64,000 nt of DNA. It comes from Enhydrobacter sp. (lineage in GTDB: Bacteria; Pseudomonadota; Alphaproteobacteria; Reyranellales; Reyranellaceae). Positions 25,365-34,684 of the stretch are shown here, one piece after another (position 1 is the first letter of the stretch; each line of letters starts with the position of its first letter). Both the position numbers and the translations under genes were made by a program. The stretch spans positions 4,276,473 to 4,340,472 of the forward strand of contig CP075528.1 in assembly GCA_025808875.1 (NCBI GenBank), written 5' to 3'. Below the pieces are notes generated by a model. That model worked only from the letters and a program-made list of their open reading frames with translations. It made no database searches and was not told the DNA's origin.

Positions 25365-28042
25365 TGGACATGGATACAGTCGATCTCAAGCTGGCTCAGG
25401 ACTGCGAGGCGCTGGCCGTCGCCGCGAGCGAGGGCGTGGGCTGGCTGAAGGGCGCGGCGACCTCGTCGCCGACCGTCGCGCAACAGGCGCCGTCGCTGAT
25501 CAGCGAACTGCAGAAGGTGCGCAACCAGAGCCGGAAGCTGGCGCGCGCAGCGCGCCGGCGCATGTGCGTCGGCGTGTTCGGCCCCAGCCAGGCCGGCAAG
25601 TCCTACCTGGTATCCATTCTCGCCAGCCGCGACGGTCGTCCGCTGCAGGCGCGCTTCGCCGACAAGACGTACGATTTCCTGCGCGACATCAATCCGCCCG
25701 GCAATCGCGAATCGACCGGCCTCGTCACCCGCTTCGGCCTGGGGCTGAGCGACGTCTCGCCCGACTTTCCCGTGCGCGTGCGGCTGCTGACCCAGACCGA
25801 CATCGTCAAGATCCTCGGCAACTCCTTCCTGCTCGACTTCGACCACCAGAAGGCGACGTTCGAGCGGCCCGACGGCGAGGCGATCCGCAAGCGCCTGGCC
25901 GAGCTGCGCGCCAGGATGCTGCCGGCGCCCCAGGGCGATCTGGATTCCGACGACGTGCTCGACCTGATCGAGTACTTCGACACTTTCTTCGCCGGCATCA
26001 CCGCCGAGCTCCGGACCGACTTCTGGCGCGAGGCGATCGAGCTGGCGCCACGGCTGAGCGGCCACGACCGCGCCCGGCTGTGGTCCCTCCTCTGGTACGA
26101 CTTCCAACCTTTCACCGACCTCTATCTCACGCTCTACGAGGGCCTGCAGAAGCTTGCCTTCGCACCCGAGGCGCTGCTCGGCATGGACGCCTTGATCCCG
26201 CGCGAGAAGAGCATCATCGACGTGCTCACCCTCGACCGGCTCGGCGCGGATTCTTCCGATGCGCTGCTGGTGCGCCCGCGACAGGCGGACCGCCGCAATG
26301 CGCCCGATGCGCGCTTGCCACGCTCGCTCGTCTGCGCCCTCACCGCCGAGCTCAGCGTCGCCATCGACGAGAAGCCGTGGGACTTCTTCGACCACACCGA
26401 CCTGCTCGATTTCCCCGGGGCCCGCTCCCGCCTCAAGCTCGCCAACCTCGGCGACGTCGCCAAGGCCAAAGGCGTCTCCGAGGGCGCCAACCCGCTGCGC
26501 GAGCTGCTGCTGCGCGGCAAGGTCGCCTATCTCTTCCAGCGATATTCGGCGGAGCGCGAGCTCAGTGCCATGCTGCTCTGCATCCCCGACGGCAACCAGG
26601 AGGTCCGCGACCTTTCCGACATGATGACGGCCTGGATCGACCAGACGATCGGCGCCACGCCAACGGAACGCGCCAAACAGAAGAACGCGCTGTTCCTGGT
26701 GCTGACCAAGATGGACCGCGAGTTCGAGCAGAAGGCCGGCGAGACCGAGGAATCGCGCAAGCTGCGCTGGTCGGCGCGGCTCAACAACTCGCTGGTCAAC
26801 AACTTCCGGGGCGAATGGCCGACCAACTGGAACGGACAGCCCTTCAACAACACGTTTTGGCTGCGCAATCCAACCGTCATCGACGAGCGGCTGATGGACT
26901 ATCGTGACGGCCGCGAGATCGGCATCGCGGAGGCCTTCGCCGGGCGCGCCCTGGAGCTGCGCGAGCAGTTCCTCGCCAATGACGAGGTGCGGCGGCACGT
27001 CGCCCAGCCGGCGCGCGCCTGGGACGAGGCCTTCAAGGCCAACGACGGCGGCGTCTCCTATCTGGTGCAGAGCCTCATCCCGGTCTGCGACCCGGCGATC
27101 AAGCGCGCCCAGGTGCGCGGGCAGCTCGAGGTCCAGATCAGGCGCCTGGTCGACCGCCTGGCCGGCTTCCACAGCGCCTCCGACGGCGACGCTCGCGCCA
27201 ACAAGCGCGAGCTCGTGCAGACGGTCCTGCGCGGCCTCGCCTCCTGCATCCAGCATCAGCTCTTCGGCGAGCTGGTCGCGGCGCTTCAGGTCGCGGACTC
27301 GGCGCTGCGCGACATCTACTTCCGCATCGCCACCGCCCGGGCCGGCGAGGAACCGGCGGGCCGCGGCGTCAAGGCGGCGGCGCCGGTCGGCCAGTCCTCG
27401 ACCGGCGCCGCAGTCGATCTCGGCGCGATCTTCGCCGATGTCTTCGGCGAGGACGAGGGGCGGGCCGTGCCATCACCCTCGGGCATCCTCGAGGATCGCG
27501 CCGAACGCTTCGCCCGAGAAGCGGCCGAGTACTGGCTGGAGAACATGCGCCGCCTCGGCGCCGACGAGAAGGCACTGTCGCATTTCGGTGTCGACCGCCA
27601 GCATCTCGGCTGGTTGGTCGACGAACTGGTGGTGGGCGCGCATCGCCTGAAGCTGATCGACCGGCTCTCGTCCGACGTGCGCGCCCTCGAGAACGCCGCC
27701 AACGCCAAGTGGGAGGACGTCGCCGAGCGCCAGGTGCGCACCGCGGCTTCGGCACTCAACGGCTATGTCAGCGCGCTGGGCTTCGATCGCCTGCCGCTCG
27801 ACCAGCGCCCAGGCCTGCCGCCACACGCGCCGACCCGGCGGGTCTTCCAGAGCCCGCCAACGCCCGATGGCGCACCCGTGCTGAGCGAAGAGCCGACGTC
27901 GATCTATGCCGACTACTGCAAGGACTGGATGCGAGCCTTCCTGCAGCTCGCGATGGACAATGTCGGCTACGAGGGCGGACGCGAGATCACCGCCGAGCAG
28001 AACGAGCGACTGGGGACGATCCTGCGCGCCGTTCCGGCCTGA
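25364..28042 (+). CDS. srfC: SrfC-like dynamin-type large GTPase
   Basis: An 892-residue protein with a GTPase domain and long helical C-terminal part. G1/Walker A is GPSQAGKS (residues 73-80), preceded by MCVGVF; G3 is DLLDFPGARSR (about 345); G4 is LVLTKMD (about 445). The large insertions between G1 and G3 and the helical remainder are like bacterial dynamin-family or SrfC proteins, which act on membranes. No transmembrane helix is evident. The start at 25364 uses the TGATG overlap with srfB; a Met two codons later is equivalent. The C-terminal region from about 680 contains Ala/Gly linkers and further helices. GTPase family is clear; membrane remodelling is inferred. Confidence 0.8.
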   Translation: MDMDTVDLKLAQDCEALAVAASEGVGWLKGAATSSPTVAQQAPSLISELQKVRNQSRKLARAARRRMCVGVFGPSQAGKSYLVSILASRDGRPLQARFADKTYDFLRDINPPGNRESTGLVTRFGLGLSDVSPDFPVRVRLLTQTDIVKILGNSFLLDFDHQKATFERPDGEAIRKRLAELRARMLPAPQGDLDSDDVLDLIEYFDTFFAGITAELRTDFWREAIELAPRLSGHDRARLWSLLWYDFQPFTDLYLTLYEGLQKLAFAPEALLGMDALIPREKSIIDVLTLDRLGADSSDALLVRPRQADRRNAPDARLPRSLVCALTAELSVAIDEKPWDFFDHTDLLDFPGARSRLKLANLGDVAKAKGVSEGANPLRELLLRGKVAYLFQRYSAERELSAMLLCIPDGNQEVRDLSDMMTAWIDQTIGATPTERAKQKNALFLVLTKMDREFEQKAGETEESRKLRWSARLNNSLVNNFRGEWPTNWNGQPFNNTFWLRNPTVIDERLMDYRDGREIGIAEAFAGRALELREQFLANDEVRRHVAQPARAWDEAFKANDGGVSYLVQSLIPVCDPAIKRAQVRGQLEVQIRRLVDRLAGFHSASDGDARANKRELVQTVLRGLASCIQHQLFGELVAALQVADSALRDIYFRIATARAGEEPAGRGVKAAAPVGQSSTGAAVDLGAIFADVFGEDEGRAVPSPSGILEDRAERFAREAAEYWLENMRRLGADEKALSHFGVDRQHLGWLVDELVVGAHRLKLIDRLSSDVRALENAANAKWEDVAERQVRTAASALNGYVSALGFDRLPLDQRPGLPPHAPTRRVFQSPPTPDGAPVLSEEPTSIYADYCKDWMRAFLQLAMDNVGYEGGREITAEQNERLGTILRAVPA

Positions 28043-28056
28043 GATCGCGGTCCATC

Positions 28057-29127
28057 GTGCGCGCTTCCGTTCACCCCCTGTCCAACCCCGGCCACGCTGT
28101 CCTGCGCGTTACCGAGATCGATGCCGCGCCGCAAGGGTTGGCCTTGTCGATCCAGCGCCAGCAGGGGCCGGACTCGCATCTCGCCGACGACGGCTGGCGC
28201 CGCACCGAGACCTGGCTGGTGCCGTCGCGGGTCAAGCGCAGCGGCACCGTGCTGGAATTCGAACTCGGGCCCGAAATCTGCGACCGGCTGGCTGGCGTCG
28301 CGACTGTTCGCTTGCGGATCCGGGAGCCCGACATCGGGGTGGTCGGAACGACGGTCGTCGCATGGCCACCGATGCTGACATCGGGTGCGGCGCATCACGG
28401 AGCCGATGACGACGACAACGTCGTTCGCTTGCGACGCGCTCTCGGGCCCGTCCGTGAAGAGGCCGCGCCCACGGAACCGCCACCCGCCCCGGCACCGCAG
28501 CCCGACCCGCCGTTGCGCGCGCTACGCGACCCGCCAACGCAGCCGCGCAACGTCGGCACCTGGGCATTCTATGGCGCTCTGCTCCTGGTGATCGTCGCCG
28601 GCGGTGCCTACGCCTACTGGCACTTCATGCGCGGCGAGGAGGCTCGGCCCGTCGCTGCCGCGCCGGCGCTGCCGCAGCCCGCACCAACCGCAGCCGCCGC
28701 ATCGGGAAAGAAGTCGATCCGCGAAGTGACGGCGGAGTACTTCGCGACCAACCCCGGCCCCGAGGCCATGGTCGCGACCGCAAAGGCCTATGTGCAGGCC
28801 AACGATCTCGAGGGCGCCTTCCTCGTCTGGCGACGCGCCGCCGAAGCGGGCCATCCGGACGCACAGCTCGCGCTCGGCGAGTTCTACGATCCACTGGTCC
28901 AGCCGCCGAAGGCCGGCTTCACGCCGGACGGCCGTCGCGCCGTCGAATGGTACGAGCGTGCGGCACTGGCCGGCTCGGCCGAAGCGCAGCGCAAGGTCGG
29001 CCTCCTGCTGGCGAAGGGCGGCGCCGGCCTTTCCGCCGATACGGCCAAAGCGCGGACATGGCTGCAGCAGGCGGCGGCACAGAACGACGTCGATGCCCGG
29101 AAGGCCCTCGACTCGCTGCCCAAGTAG
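28057..29127 (+). CDS. Membrane-anchored Sel1-repeat (TPR-like) protein
   Basis: A 356-residue protein closing the srf-like cluster. It starts at GTG 28057, 14 bases after the GTPase gene. The N-terminal 110 residues form a probable beta domain (GHAVLRVTEID, TETWLVPSRVKRSGTVLEFEL), then an acidic and proline-rich linker, one transmembrane helix near residues 167-188 (FYGALLLVIVAGGAYAYWHF) and C-terminal Sel1-like repeats, best seen in AVEWYERAALAGSAEAQRKV and AKARTWLQQAAAQNDVDARK. Sel1 repeats mediate protein contacts, here probably on the periplasmic side. It shares the bitopic design of the two SrfA-like proteins. It is convergent with cyoD, 12 bases apart. Confidence 0.75.
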   Translation: MRASVHPLSNPGHAVLRVTEIDAAPQGLALSIQRQQGPDSHLADDGWRRTETWLVPSRVKRSGTVLEFELGPEICDRLAGVATVRLRIREPDIGVVGTTVVAWPPMLTSGAAHHGADDDDNVVRLRRALGPVREEAAPTEPPPAPAPQPDPPLRALRDPPTQPRNVGTWAFYGALLLVIVAGGAYAYWHFMRGEEARPVAAAPALPQPAPTAAAASGKKSIREVTAEYFATNPGPEAMVATAKAYVQANDLEGAFLVWRRAAEAGHPDAQLALGEFYDPLVQPPKAGFTPDGRRAVEWYERAALAGSAEAQRKVGLLLAKGGAGLSADTAKARTWLQQAAAQNDVDARKALDSLPK

Positions 29128-29139
29128 GCGGTCCTGGCG

Positions 29140-29439
29140 TTAGAGCGCCATACGGCTGTGCAGATCGAACATGATCCAGAAGCTGCCACCGACCATGATG
29201 AAGATCAGCAGGACGGTGAAGACGAGCGCCAGCAGGTTCTCGCGCGGCGTGGTCGTGAACTCGATGTGCAGGAAGAAGTGCAGATGGACCAGCACCTGCA
29301 GGACGGCGGCAATGCCGATCACGAGCAGCGTGCTCTGGGCCGGCAGGGCATGCGTGGCGACCAGCCAGAACGGGATGGCACTCAGCACCACGGCGAGCGC
29401 GAAGCCGATGAGGTAGGAGCGCAGCGCGTGGCGATCCAT
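29140..29439 (-). CDS. cyoD: Cytochrome bo3 quinol oxidase subunit IV
   Basis: A 99-residue three-helix membrane protein, the smallest subunit of the proton-pumping bo3 ubiquinol oxidase. Helices are SYLIGFALAVVLSAIPFWLV, LLVIGIAAVLQVLVHLHFFL and LALVFTVLLIFIMVGGSFWIM; the LVHLHFFLHI segment is typical of CyoD. Its ATG shares a base with the cyoC stop. It ends the operon: no cyoE (heme O synthase) follows on this strand, so that enzyme must be encoded elsewhere. Confidence 0.92.
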   Translation of the reverse strand: MDRHALRSYLIGFALAVVLSAIPFWLVATHALPAQSTLLVIGIAAVLQVLVHLHFFLHIEFTTTPRENLLALVFTVLLIFIMVGGSFWIMFDLHSRMAL

Positions 29440-30038
29440 CAGACGAGCCCCGGCAGGTAGACGATGGAAAAGATGCCGACCCAGGCGATGTCGAGGAAGT
29501 GCCAGAACAGGCCAAGCCGCAGGAGTCGCGCCACGACCGGCACGGTGAGACCCTTGGCCTTGACCTGCGCCGCCATCACCAGAATCCAAAGCAGACCCAT
29601 ACTGACATGCACGCCGTGCGTGCCCACCAGGGTAAAGAAGGCCGAAAGAAATCCGCTGCGATCCGGACCCGCCCCCTGGGCGATCAGGCCCGCGAACTCG
29701 CGCACCTCGAGAACGACGAAGCCCAATCCGAGCAGGAAGGTGATGCCGAGCCAGAGCAGCACCCCGTCCGATCGGCCGGCGCGCGCCGACAGGCTGGCGA
29801 AGCCGAAGGTCATGCTGGAGACCAGCAGCAGGGCCGTCTCGACGGCTGCATTGCCGAGATCGAACAGTTCCCTGCCCGTCGGCCCGCCCGCCGTGCCGGG
29901 GATCATGATGGCATAGGTGGCGAACAGCAGCGCGAAAATGACCGCATCGCTCATGAGATAGAGCCAGAAGCCGAACGCGCGCTGCTCCTGCGTCTCCCTC
30001 TCCTCGCGCTCGTGGGCGGACAGCACGGCCGTGCTCAT
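29439..30038 (-). CDS. cyoC: Cytochrome bo3 quinol oxidase subunit III
   Basis: A 199-residue five-helix subunit. FGFWLYLMSDAVIFALLFATYA at about residue 22 and the GTHGVHVSMGLLWI segment are the standard CyoC/CoxC conserved regions. The start overlaps the cyoB stop by four bases (ATGA at 30035-30038). It stabilises subunit I in the inner membrane. Confidence 0.94.
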   Translation of the reverse strand: MSTAVLSAHEREERETQEQRAFGFWLYLMSDAVIFALLFATYAIMIPGTAGGPTGRELFDLGNAAVETALLLVSSMTFGFASLSARAGRSDGVLLWLGITFLLGLGFVVLEVREFAGLIAQGAGPDRSGFLSAFFTLVGTHGVHVSMGLLWILVMAAQVKAKGLTVPVVARLLRLGLFWHFLDIAWVGIFSIVYLPGLV

Positions 30039-32008
30039 GACGGCCGCCCCATGGCGCGGAAACGCTCATCCTCGATCCTTTCGACCTCGGCCGCCGGGAG
30101 CGTGAACTCGGTGTCGTCGTCGGAGACGCGCAGGACCACCGCGGCGAACATCGCGAGCGCGCTCGCGACCGCCAGCCACCAGATGTGCCACACGATGGCA
30201 AAACCCAGCACGAAGGCGAGGCCGCCCAGCCCGACGGCAACCGCCGTGTTGGTCGGAAGGCGGATGTCCTCGTAGGCGGCCGGCCGCTTGTAGGGCACTC
30301 CCCTCTCCTTCATCAGCAGGAAAGGCTCGCGGTCGGTGACCGGCGGAAGAGCGGCGAAGTTGTAGGCGGGCGGCGGCGAGGCGGTGGCCCATTCGAGCGT
30401 GCGCCCGTCGTGCGGATCGCCCGTCAGGTCGCGTGTCAGCGCACGGTCGCGAATCGACACGAAGAGCTGCATCATCATGCAGCCGATGCCCATCGCGACG
30501 ACGACGGCACCGAACGCCGCCACCATCAGGTAGGGCTGCCAGGACGGATCGTTGTAGGTCTCCATGCGCCGCGGCATGCCCTTCAGGCCGAGCAGGTAGA
30601 GCGGCATGAAGGCGAGATAGAAACCCACAATCCAGCACCAGAAGGAGCGGACGCCCCACTTGCGGTCGAGAGCGAAGCCGAATGCCTTGGGGAACCAGTA
30701 CATGTAGCCGGCGAGATAACCGAACAGCACGCCCGGGATGATCATGTTGTGGAAGTGCGCGACCAGGAAGGTCGTGTTGTGCATCAGGTAGTCGGCCGGC
30801 GGAATCGCCAGCAGCACACCGGTCATGCCGCCGATCACGAACGTCACCATGAAGCCGATGCTCCACATCATCGACGGATGGAAGTCGATGCGGCCACGAT
30901 ACATCGTCAGCAGCCAGTTGAAGACCTTCACGCCGGTCGGCACGGCGATCACCATCGTCGCCACGCCGAAGACGGCGTTGACGTTGGCGCTCGAGCCCAT
31001 GGTGAAGAAGTGGTGCAGCCAGACGGTGAAGGACAGGACGGCGATGGCCGCCGTGGCATAGACCAGCGATGCGTAGCCGAACAGGCGCTTGCGCGAGAAG
31101 GTCGCCACCACCTCGGAGAACACGCCGAACGCCGGCAGGATCAGGATGTAGACCTCCGGATGGCCCCAGATCCAGAACAGGTTGGCGTAGTTCATCATGT
31201 TGCCGCCATGCGCGTTCGTGAAGAAGTGCATGTCGGCAACCCGGTCGAGCGCGAGCAGCCCGCAGGCCACGGTGATGGCCGGGAAGGCGAAGATCATCAG
31301 CACGGAAGCGCAGAGCGCCGTCCACACGAAGGGCGTCATGCGCATCAACGTCATGCCCGGCGCTCGGCGCTTCAGGATGGTGACGACGAAATTGATGCCC
31401 GACATCGTCGAGCCGACACCGCTGATCAGGATCGCCCATATCCAGTAGTCGACGCCGACGCCGGGGTTGTGCTCGATGCCCGAATACGGCGGATAGCCCG
31501 TCCAGCCCGCGGTCGAGAACTTGCCGATCACCAGCGAGACCATGACGAGGCCCGCACCGGCCGCACTCAGCCACAGGCTGACGGCATTGAGGAAGGGAAA
31601 GGCCACGTCCCGCGTGCCGATCTGCAACGGCATGATGACGTTGATCAGACCGGTCATGAACGGCATCGCCATGAAGAAGATCATGATCGTGCCGTGCGAC
31701 GAGAAGATCTGGTCGAAATGCTCGGGTGGCAGGTAGCCGCCCGAATCGAGCGCGAAGGCCTGCTGTGCCCGCATCATGATGGCGTCGACGAAGCCGCGCA
31801 GCAGCATGATCAGCGCCAGGACGATGTACATGACGCCGATGCGCTTGTGGTCGACGCTGGTCAGCCACTCCGTCCACAGATACTTCCAGGCCTTGAGCCA
31901 AGTGAGCACGACGGCCACCAGAAGGGCGCCGCCGACCGTGACCGCGGCGCCGCCGGCGGCAATGGCACTGTAGAGAGGCAGGGCATCCAGGGTGAGCTTG
32001 CCGAACAT
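30035..32008 (-). CDS. cyoB: Cytochrome bo3 quinol oxidase subunit I
   Basis: A 657-residue catalytic subunit that carries heme b, heme o3 and CuB and pumps protons. The CuB/cross-linked Tyr region WGHPEVYILILPAFGVFSE and the CuB His pair HHFFTMGSS are intact, as are FFMAMPFMTGLINVIMPLQ and HFHNMIIPGVLFGY (heme ligands). Length matches CyoB rather than cytochrome c oxidase, fitting a quinol enzyme. ATG 32008 begins MFGKLTLDALPLY, the usual CyoB start; the 67-residue extension upstream is rejected. Confidence 0.95.
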   Translation of the reverse strand: MFGKLTLDALPLYSAIAAGGAAVTVGGALLVAVVLTWLKAWKYLWTEWLTSVDHKRIGVMYIVLALIMLLRGFVDAIMMRAQQAFALDSGGYLPPEHFDQIFSSHGTIMIFFMAMPFMTGLINVIMPLQIGTRDVAFPFLNAVSLWLSAAGAGLVMVSLVIGKFSTAGWTGYPPYSGIEHNPGVGVDYWIWAILISGVGSTMSGINFVVTILKRRAPGMTLMRMTPFVWTALCASVLMIFAFPAITVACGLLALDRVADMHFFTNAHGGNMMNYANLFWIWGHPEVYILILPAFGVFSEVVATFSRKRLFGYASLVYATAAIAVLSFTVWLHHFFTMGSSANVNAVFGVATMVIAVPTGVKVFNWLLTMYRGRIDFHPSMMWSIGFMVTFVIGGMTGVLLAIPPADYLMHNTTFLVAHFHNMIIPGVLFGYLAGYMYWFPKAFGFALDRKWGVRSFWCWIVGFYLAFMPLYLLGLKGMPRRMETYNDPSWQPYLMVAAFGAVVVAMGIGCMMMQLFVSIRDRALTRDLTGDPHDGRTLEWATASPPPAYNFAALPPVTDREPFLLMKERGVPYKRPAAYEDIRLPTNTAVAVGLGGLAFVLGFAIVWHIWWLAVASALAMFAAVVLRVSDDDTEFTLPAAEVERIEDERFRAMGRPS

Positions 32009-32013
32009 GACGT

Positions 32014-32910
32014 CTATCTCCGCGGCGCGGCGGCACCGCCGTGCGCGTGGTGGCCGTGCGGGCCCGAGTAGCGGGCGATGATCGATTCGTAGAGGCCGGG
32101 CTCGACTCCGCCATAGTATGCGACCGGATTGCGTCGGCTCTTGGCGGCAAGCGCTGCATAGGTGCCGGCATCGAGCCTCGCCGGCGCCTGTTTGGCGCGC
32201 GTCACCCACGCATCGTAGTCGGCCTGGGAAAGCGACACGACCTCGAAATGCTGGTCGGAGTAGCCGCTCCCGGAGTACTGGCTGTTACGCCCGACGAACT
32301 TCCCGGGCTGGTCGGCAAGCATCTGCAGCCGCGTCTGCATGCCGGCCATGGCGTAGATCTGGCCGGCAAGCTGTGGCACGTAGAAGGAGTTCATCACCGT
32401 GTCGGAGGTGATGCGCAGGCTCACCGGGCGACCGGCGGGGAAGGCGAGCTGGTTGACGGAAGCGATCCCCTGCTCGGGATAGATGAACAGCCACTTCCAA
32501 TCCTGCGCGACGACCTGGACCTCAAGCGCCGTGCCGGCGCCCTCGATCGGCCGGTAGGGATCGAGCTTGTGCGTGCTGCGCCAGAGCAGCACGCCGAGCG
32601 CGATCACGATCAGCGCCGGGATCAGCCAGACGACGGCATCGACCCGCACCGACTCCGACCAGCTCGGCGCATATGCAGCTTGGGTGTTTGAGGCCCGGTA
32701 GCGCCAGGCGAACCACAAAGTGAGCACGATGACCGGTACGACGACGATCAGCATGACATAGAAGGCGTCGAACAACAGGTCGCGTTCGGCGAGTGCGATC
32801 GGGCCCTTGGGGTCGAGCACCGCGGAATGCCTGAGATCGCATCCCGCAACCACGACGGCCGCGGCGATGGCCAGCCCGGCTCTCGCAACCGCCCGTCGCC
32901 ATCCGATCAA
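32014..32910 (-). CDS. cyoA: Cytochrome bo3 quinol oxidase subunit II (lipoprotein)
   Basis: A 298-residue subunit with a lipoprotein signal (lipobox VVAGC, Cys 24), two transmembrane helices and a periplasmic cupredoxin-like domain. The expected CuA ligands (CxxxC) of cytochrome c oxidases are absent, supporting quinol as electron donor. Conserved pieces include VVAQDWKWLFIYPEQGIASVN split across the domain and VMNSFYVPQLAGQIYAM. The C-terminus is His/Gly-rich (GPHGHHAHGG). It is the first gene of cyoABCD, with a 5-base gap to cyoB; the promoter should lie in 32911-33005 or further upstream. Confidence 0.94.
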   Translation of the reverse strand: MIGWRRAVARAGLAIAAAVVVAGCDLRHSAVLDPKGPIALAERDLLFDAFYVMLIVVVPVIVLTLWFAWRYRASNTQAAYAPSWSESVRVDAVVWLIPALIVIALGVLLWRSTHKLDPYRPIEGAGTALEVQVVAQDWKWLFIYPEQGIASVNQLAFPAGRPVSLRITSDTVMNSFYVPQLAGQIYAMAGMQTRLQMLADQPGKFVGRNSQYSGSGYSDQHFEVVSLSQADYDAWVTRAKQAPARLDAGTYAALAAKSRRNPVAYYGGVEPGLYESIIARYSGPHGHHAHGGAAAPRR

Positions 32911-33005
32911 GCCCGTTCTCCCCCGTTTCGACCTATCGACGTCTCAACGGCAGATTGGGGCCACGCCTGGAGTCGGGCAACGATTTCTTTTTGAGACGCC
33001 TCCGG

Positions 33006-33383
33006 CTAGATTCTCTGTCCCGAACCGCTGGGAGGAGAGACGGGCGGCGGCGCGGGTCGGCCTCGGGGATCCTTGATCGTGCAGACGTCGGCTTTGAGGC
33101 GCTCTTTCAACACAGCGATCTGATCCTCGATCTGCTTGTTGGCGGCCTTCTGCTTCTCGATCTGGTCTTCCATCGCCTTGACCTGCTGGGAGTCGGGTCC
33201 CGGCGGCGCAGGCGGCGGCAATGGCGCAGGCAGGGTCACCGCGACATTGACGATCGGTCGATAGAACAGGTACCAGCCGAGTCCGAGACCGGCGGCGACC
33301 AGCAGGAAGCCGCCGAGGAGACCGCCCAGAATCCACGGCCATCTCGGTCTTTCGCGCGCGTCTTGCGGGGTCGGGTCTGACAT
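33006..33383 (-). CDS. Small bitopic membrane protein with coiled coil
   Basis: A 125-residue protein with an N-terminal transmembrane helix (ILGGLLGGFLLVAAGLGLGWYLF, about residues 18-40), a proline-rich linker, a heptad-like helix (VKAMEDQIEKQKAANKQIEDQIAVLKERLK) and a proline-rich tail containing one Cys. The design of helix, proline linker and short coiled coil ending before a Cys is like the middle of the first SrfA-like protein at 19734, though I see no convincing sequence match. It lies 95 bases upstream of cyoA on the same strand. Function unknown. Confidence 0.6.
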   Translation of the reverse strand: MSDPTPQDARERPRWPWILGGLLGGFLLVAAGLGLGWYLFYRPIVNVAVTLPAPLPPPAPPGPDSQQVKAMEDQIEKQKAANKQIEDQIAVLKERLKADVCTIKDPRGRPAPPPVSPPSGSGQRI

Positions 33384-33500
33384 GGTTATCGCTCTATTAA
33401 AGCAGCAAACGCCGGCCGAGCGGCGGAATTAGGGCGAAAGGCCGGCCTTGTGCGGTCGGCGACGATGATTAAGTGTATATGCACAGACAAGGAGTGTCCC

Positions 33501-34670
33501 ATGACGGCCTGCATCGTCGGATGGTCCCACGGCAAATTCGGCAAGCTCGATGGCGAGACCAGTGAATCGCTGATCGTCAAGGCCGCCAGCGAGGCCATCG
33601 CCCACGCCGGCATCGCGCCCGGGGACATCGACGTCATCTATGTCGGCAACATGAACGGCGGCTTCGTGCGCCAGGAGTTCCACTCCTCGCTCGCGCTGCA
33701 GACCCATCCCGACCTGCGCTTCAAGCCCTCGACGCGCGTCGAGAACGCCTGCGCGACCGGCTCGGCCGCGATCCACATGGGCTTGAACACGCTCGCCGCC
33801 AAGAAGGCGCGCTTCGTGCTGGTGGTCGGGGTCGAGAAGATGACCGAACTCAACTCGGCGCAGGCCGGCGAGGTGCTGATCAAGGCCTCCTATGTCGCGG
33901 AGGAGGCGACCATCGAGGCAGGCTTCGCCGGCATCTTCGGCAAGATCACCTCGGCTTACTTCCAGCGCTACGGTGACAAGTCCGATGCGCTGGCCAAGAT
34001 CGCGGTCAAGGCGCACAAGAACGGCGCCAAGAACCCCTTCGCGCACTTCCAGAAGGAGTTCGCCTACGAGTTCTGCCGCAACCCCTCGGACAAGAACCCG
34101 TTCGTGGCGGGACCGCTCAAGCGGACCGACTGCTCGCCGGTCACCGACGGCGCGGCAGCCGTCGTGCTGGCCGATGTCTCGACCGCACTCGGCATGAAAC
34201 ACGCCATCGCCTTCCGCGCCGCCGAGCACGTCAACGACTTCCTGCCGATGAGCAAGCGCGACATCGTCAAGTTCGAGGGACCGCAGCTCGCCTGGAAGCG
34301 CGCACTCGCCGAAGCCAAGCTCGACCTGCTCGACCTCTCGTTCGTGGAGACGCACGACTGTTTCACGTCGGCCGAGCTGATCGAATACGAAGCGATGGGC
34401 CTGACGGCGCCCGGCGAAGGCGAACGCGCCATCCTCGAAGGCTGGGTCGAGCGCGACGGCAAGCTGCCGATCAATGTCTCGGGCGGACTCAAGGCCAAGG
34501 GCCATCCCGTCGGCGCGACGGGCGTCAGTATGCACGTCATGGCGGCCATGCAGCTCGCGGGCGCAGCGCCCGAGGGCCTGCAGCTTCCAAAGGCCAGGAT
34601 GGGCGGCGTGTTCAACATGGGCGGTGCCGCCGTGGCCAACTATGTGAGCATCCTGGAACCGCTGCGGTAG
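33501..34670 (+). CDS. Thiolase-family protein (SCPx/acetyl-CoA acetyltransferase-like)
   Basis: A 389-residue thiolase-fold enzyme acting on acyl-CoA substrates. The nucleophile segment VENACATGSAAIHMG contains the expected Cys, and HDCFTSAELIEYEAMGL and SGGLKAKGHPVGATG supply the His-containing motifs. The C-terminal CxG motif of biosynthetic thiolases is replaced by NMGGAAVANYVSIL, as in SCP2-thiolase-like members that often work with a small DUF35 OB-fold partner; none is seen next to it. The ATG at 33501 follows AAGGAG at 33490-33495. A longer frame from 33450 is rejected. It stands just before the low-GC island. Confidence 0.85.
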   Translation: MTACIVGWSHGKFGKLDGETSESLIVKAASEAIAHAGIAPGDIDVIYVGNMNGGFVRQEFHSSLALQTHPDLRFKPSTRVENACATGSAAIHMGLNTLAAKKARFVLVVGVEKMTELNSAQAGEVLIKASYVAEEATIEAGFAGIFGKITSAYFQRYGDKSDALAKIAVKAHKNGAKNPFAHFQKEFAYEFCRNPSDKNPFVAGPLKRTDCSPVTDGAAAVVLADVSTALGMKHAIAFRAAEHVNDFLPMSKRDIVKFEGPQLAWKRALAEAKLDLLDLSFVETHDCFTSAELIEYEAMGLTAPGEGERAILEGWVERDGKLPINVSGGLKAKGHPVGATGVSMHVMAAMQLAGAAPEGLQLPKARMGGVFNMGGAAVANYVSILEPLR

Positions 34671-34684
34671 CTACTAGCCTATTG

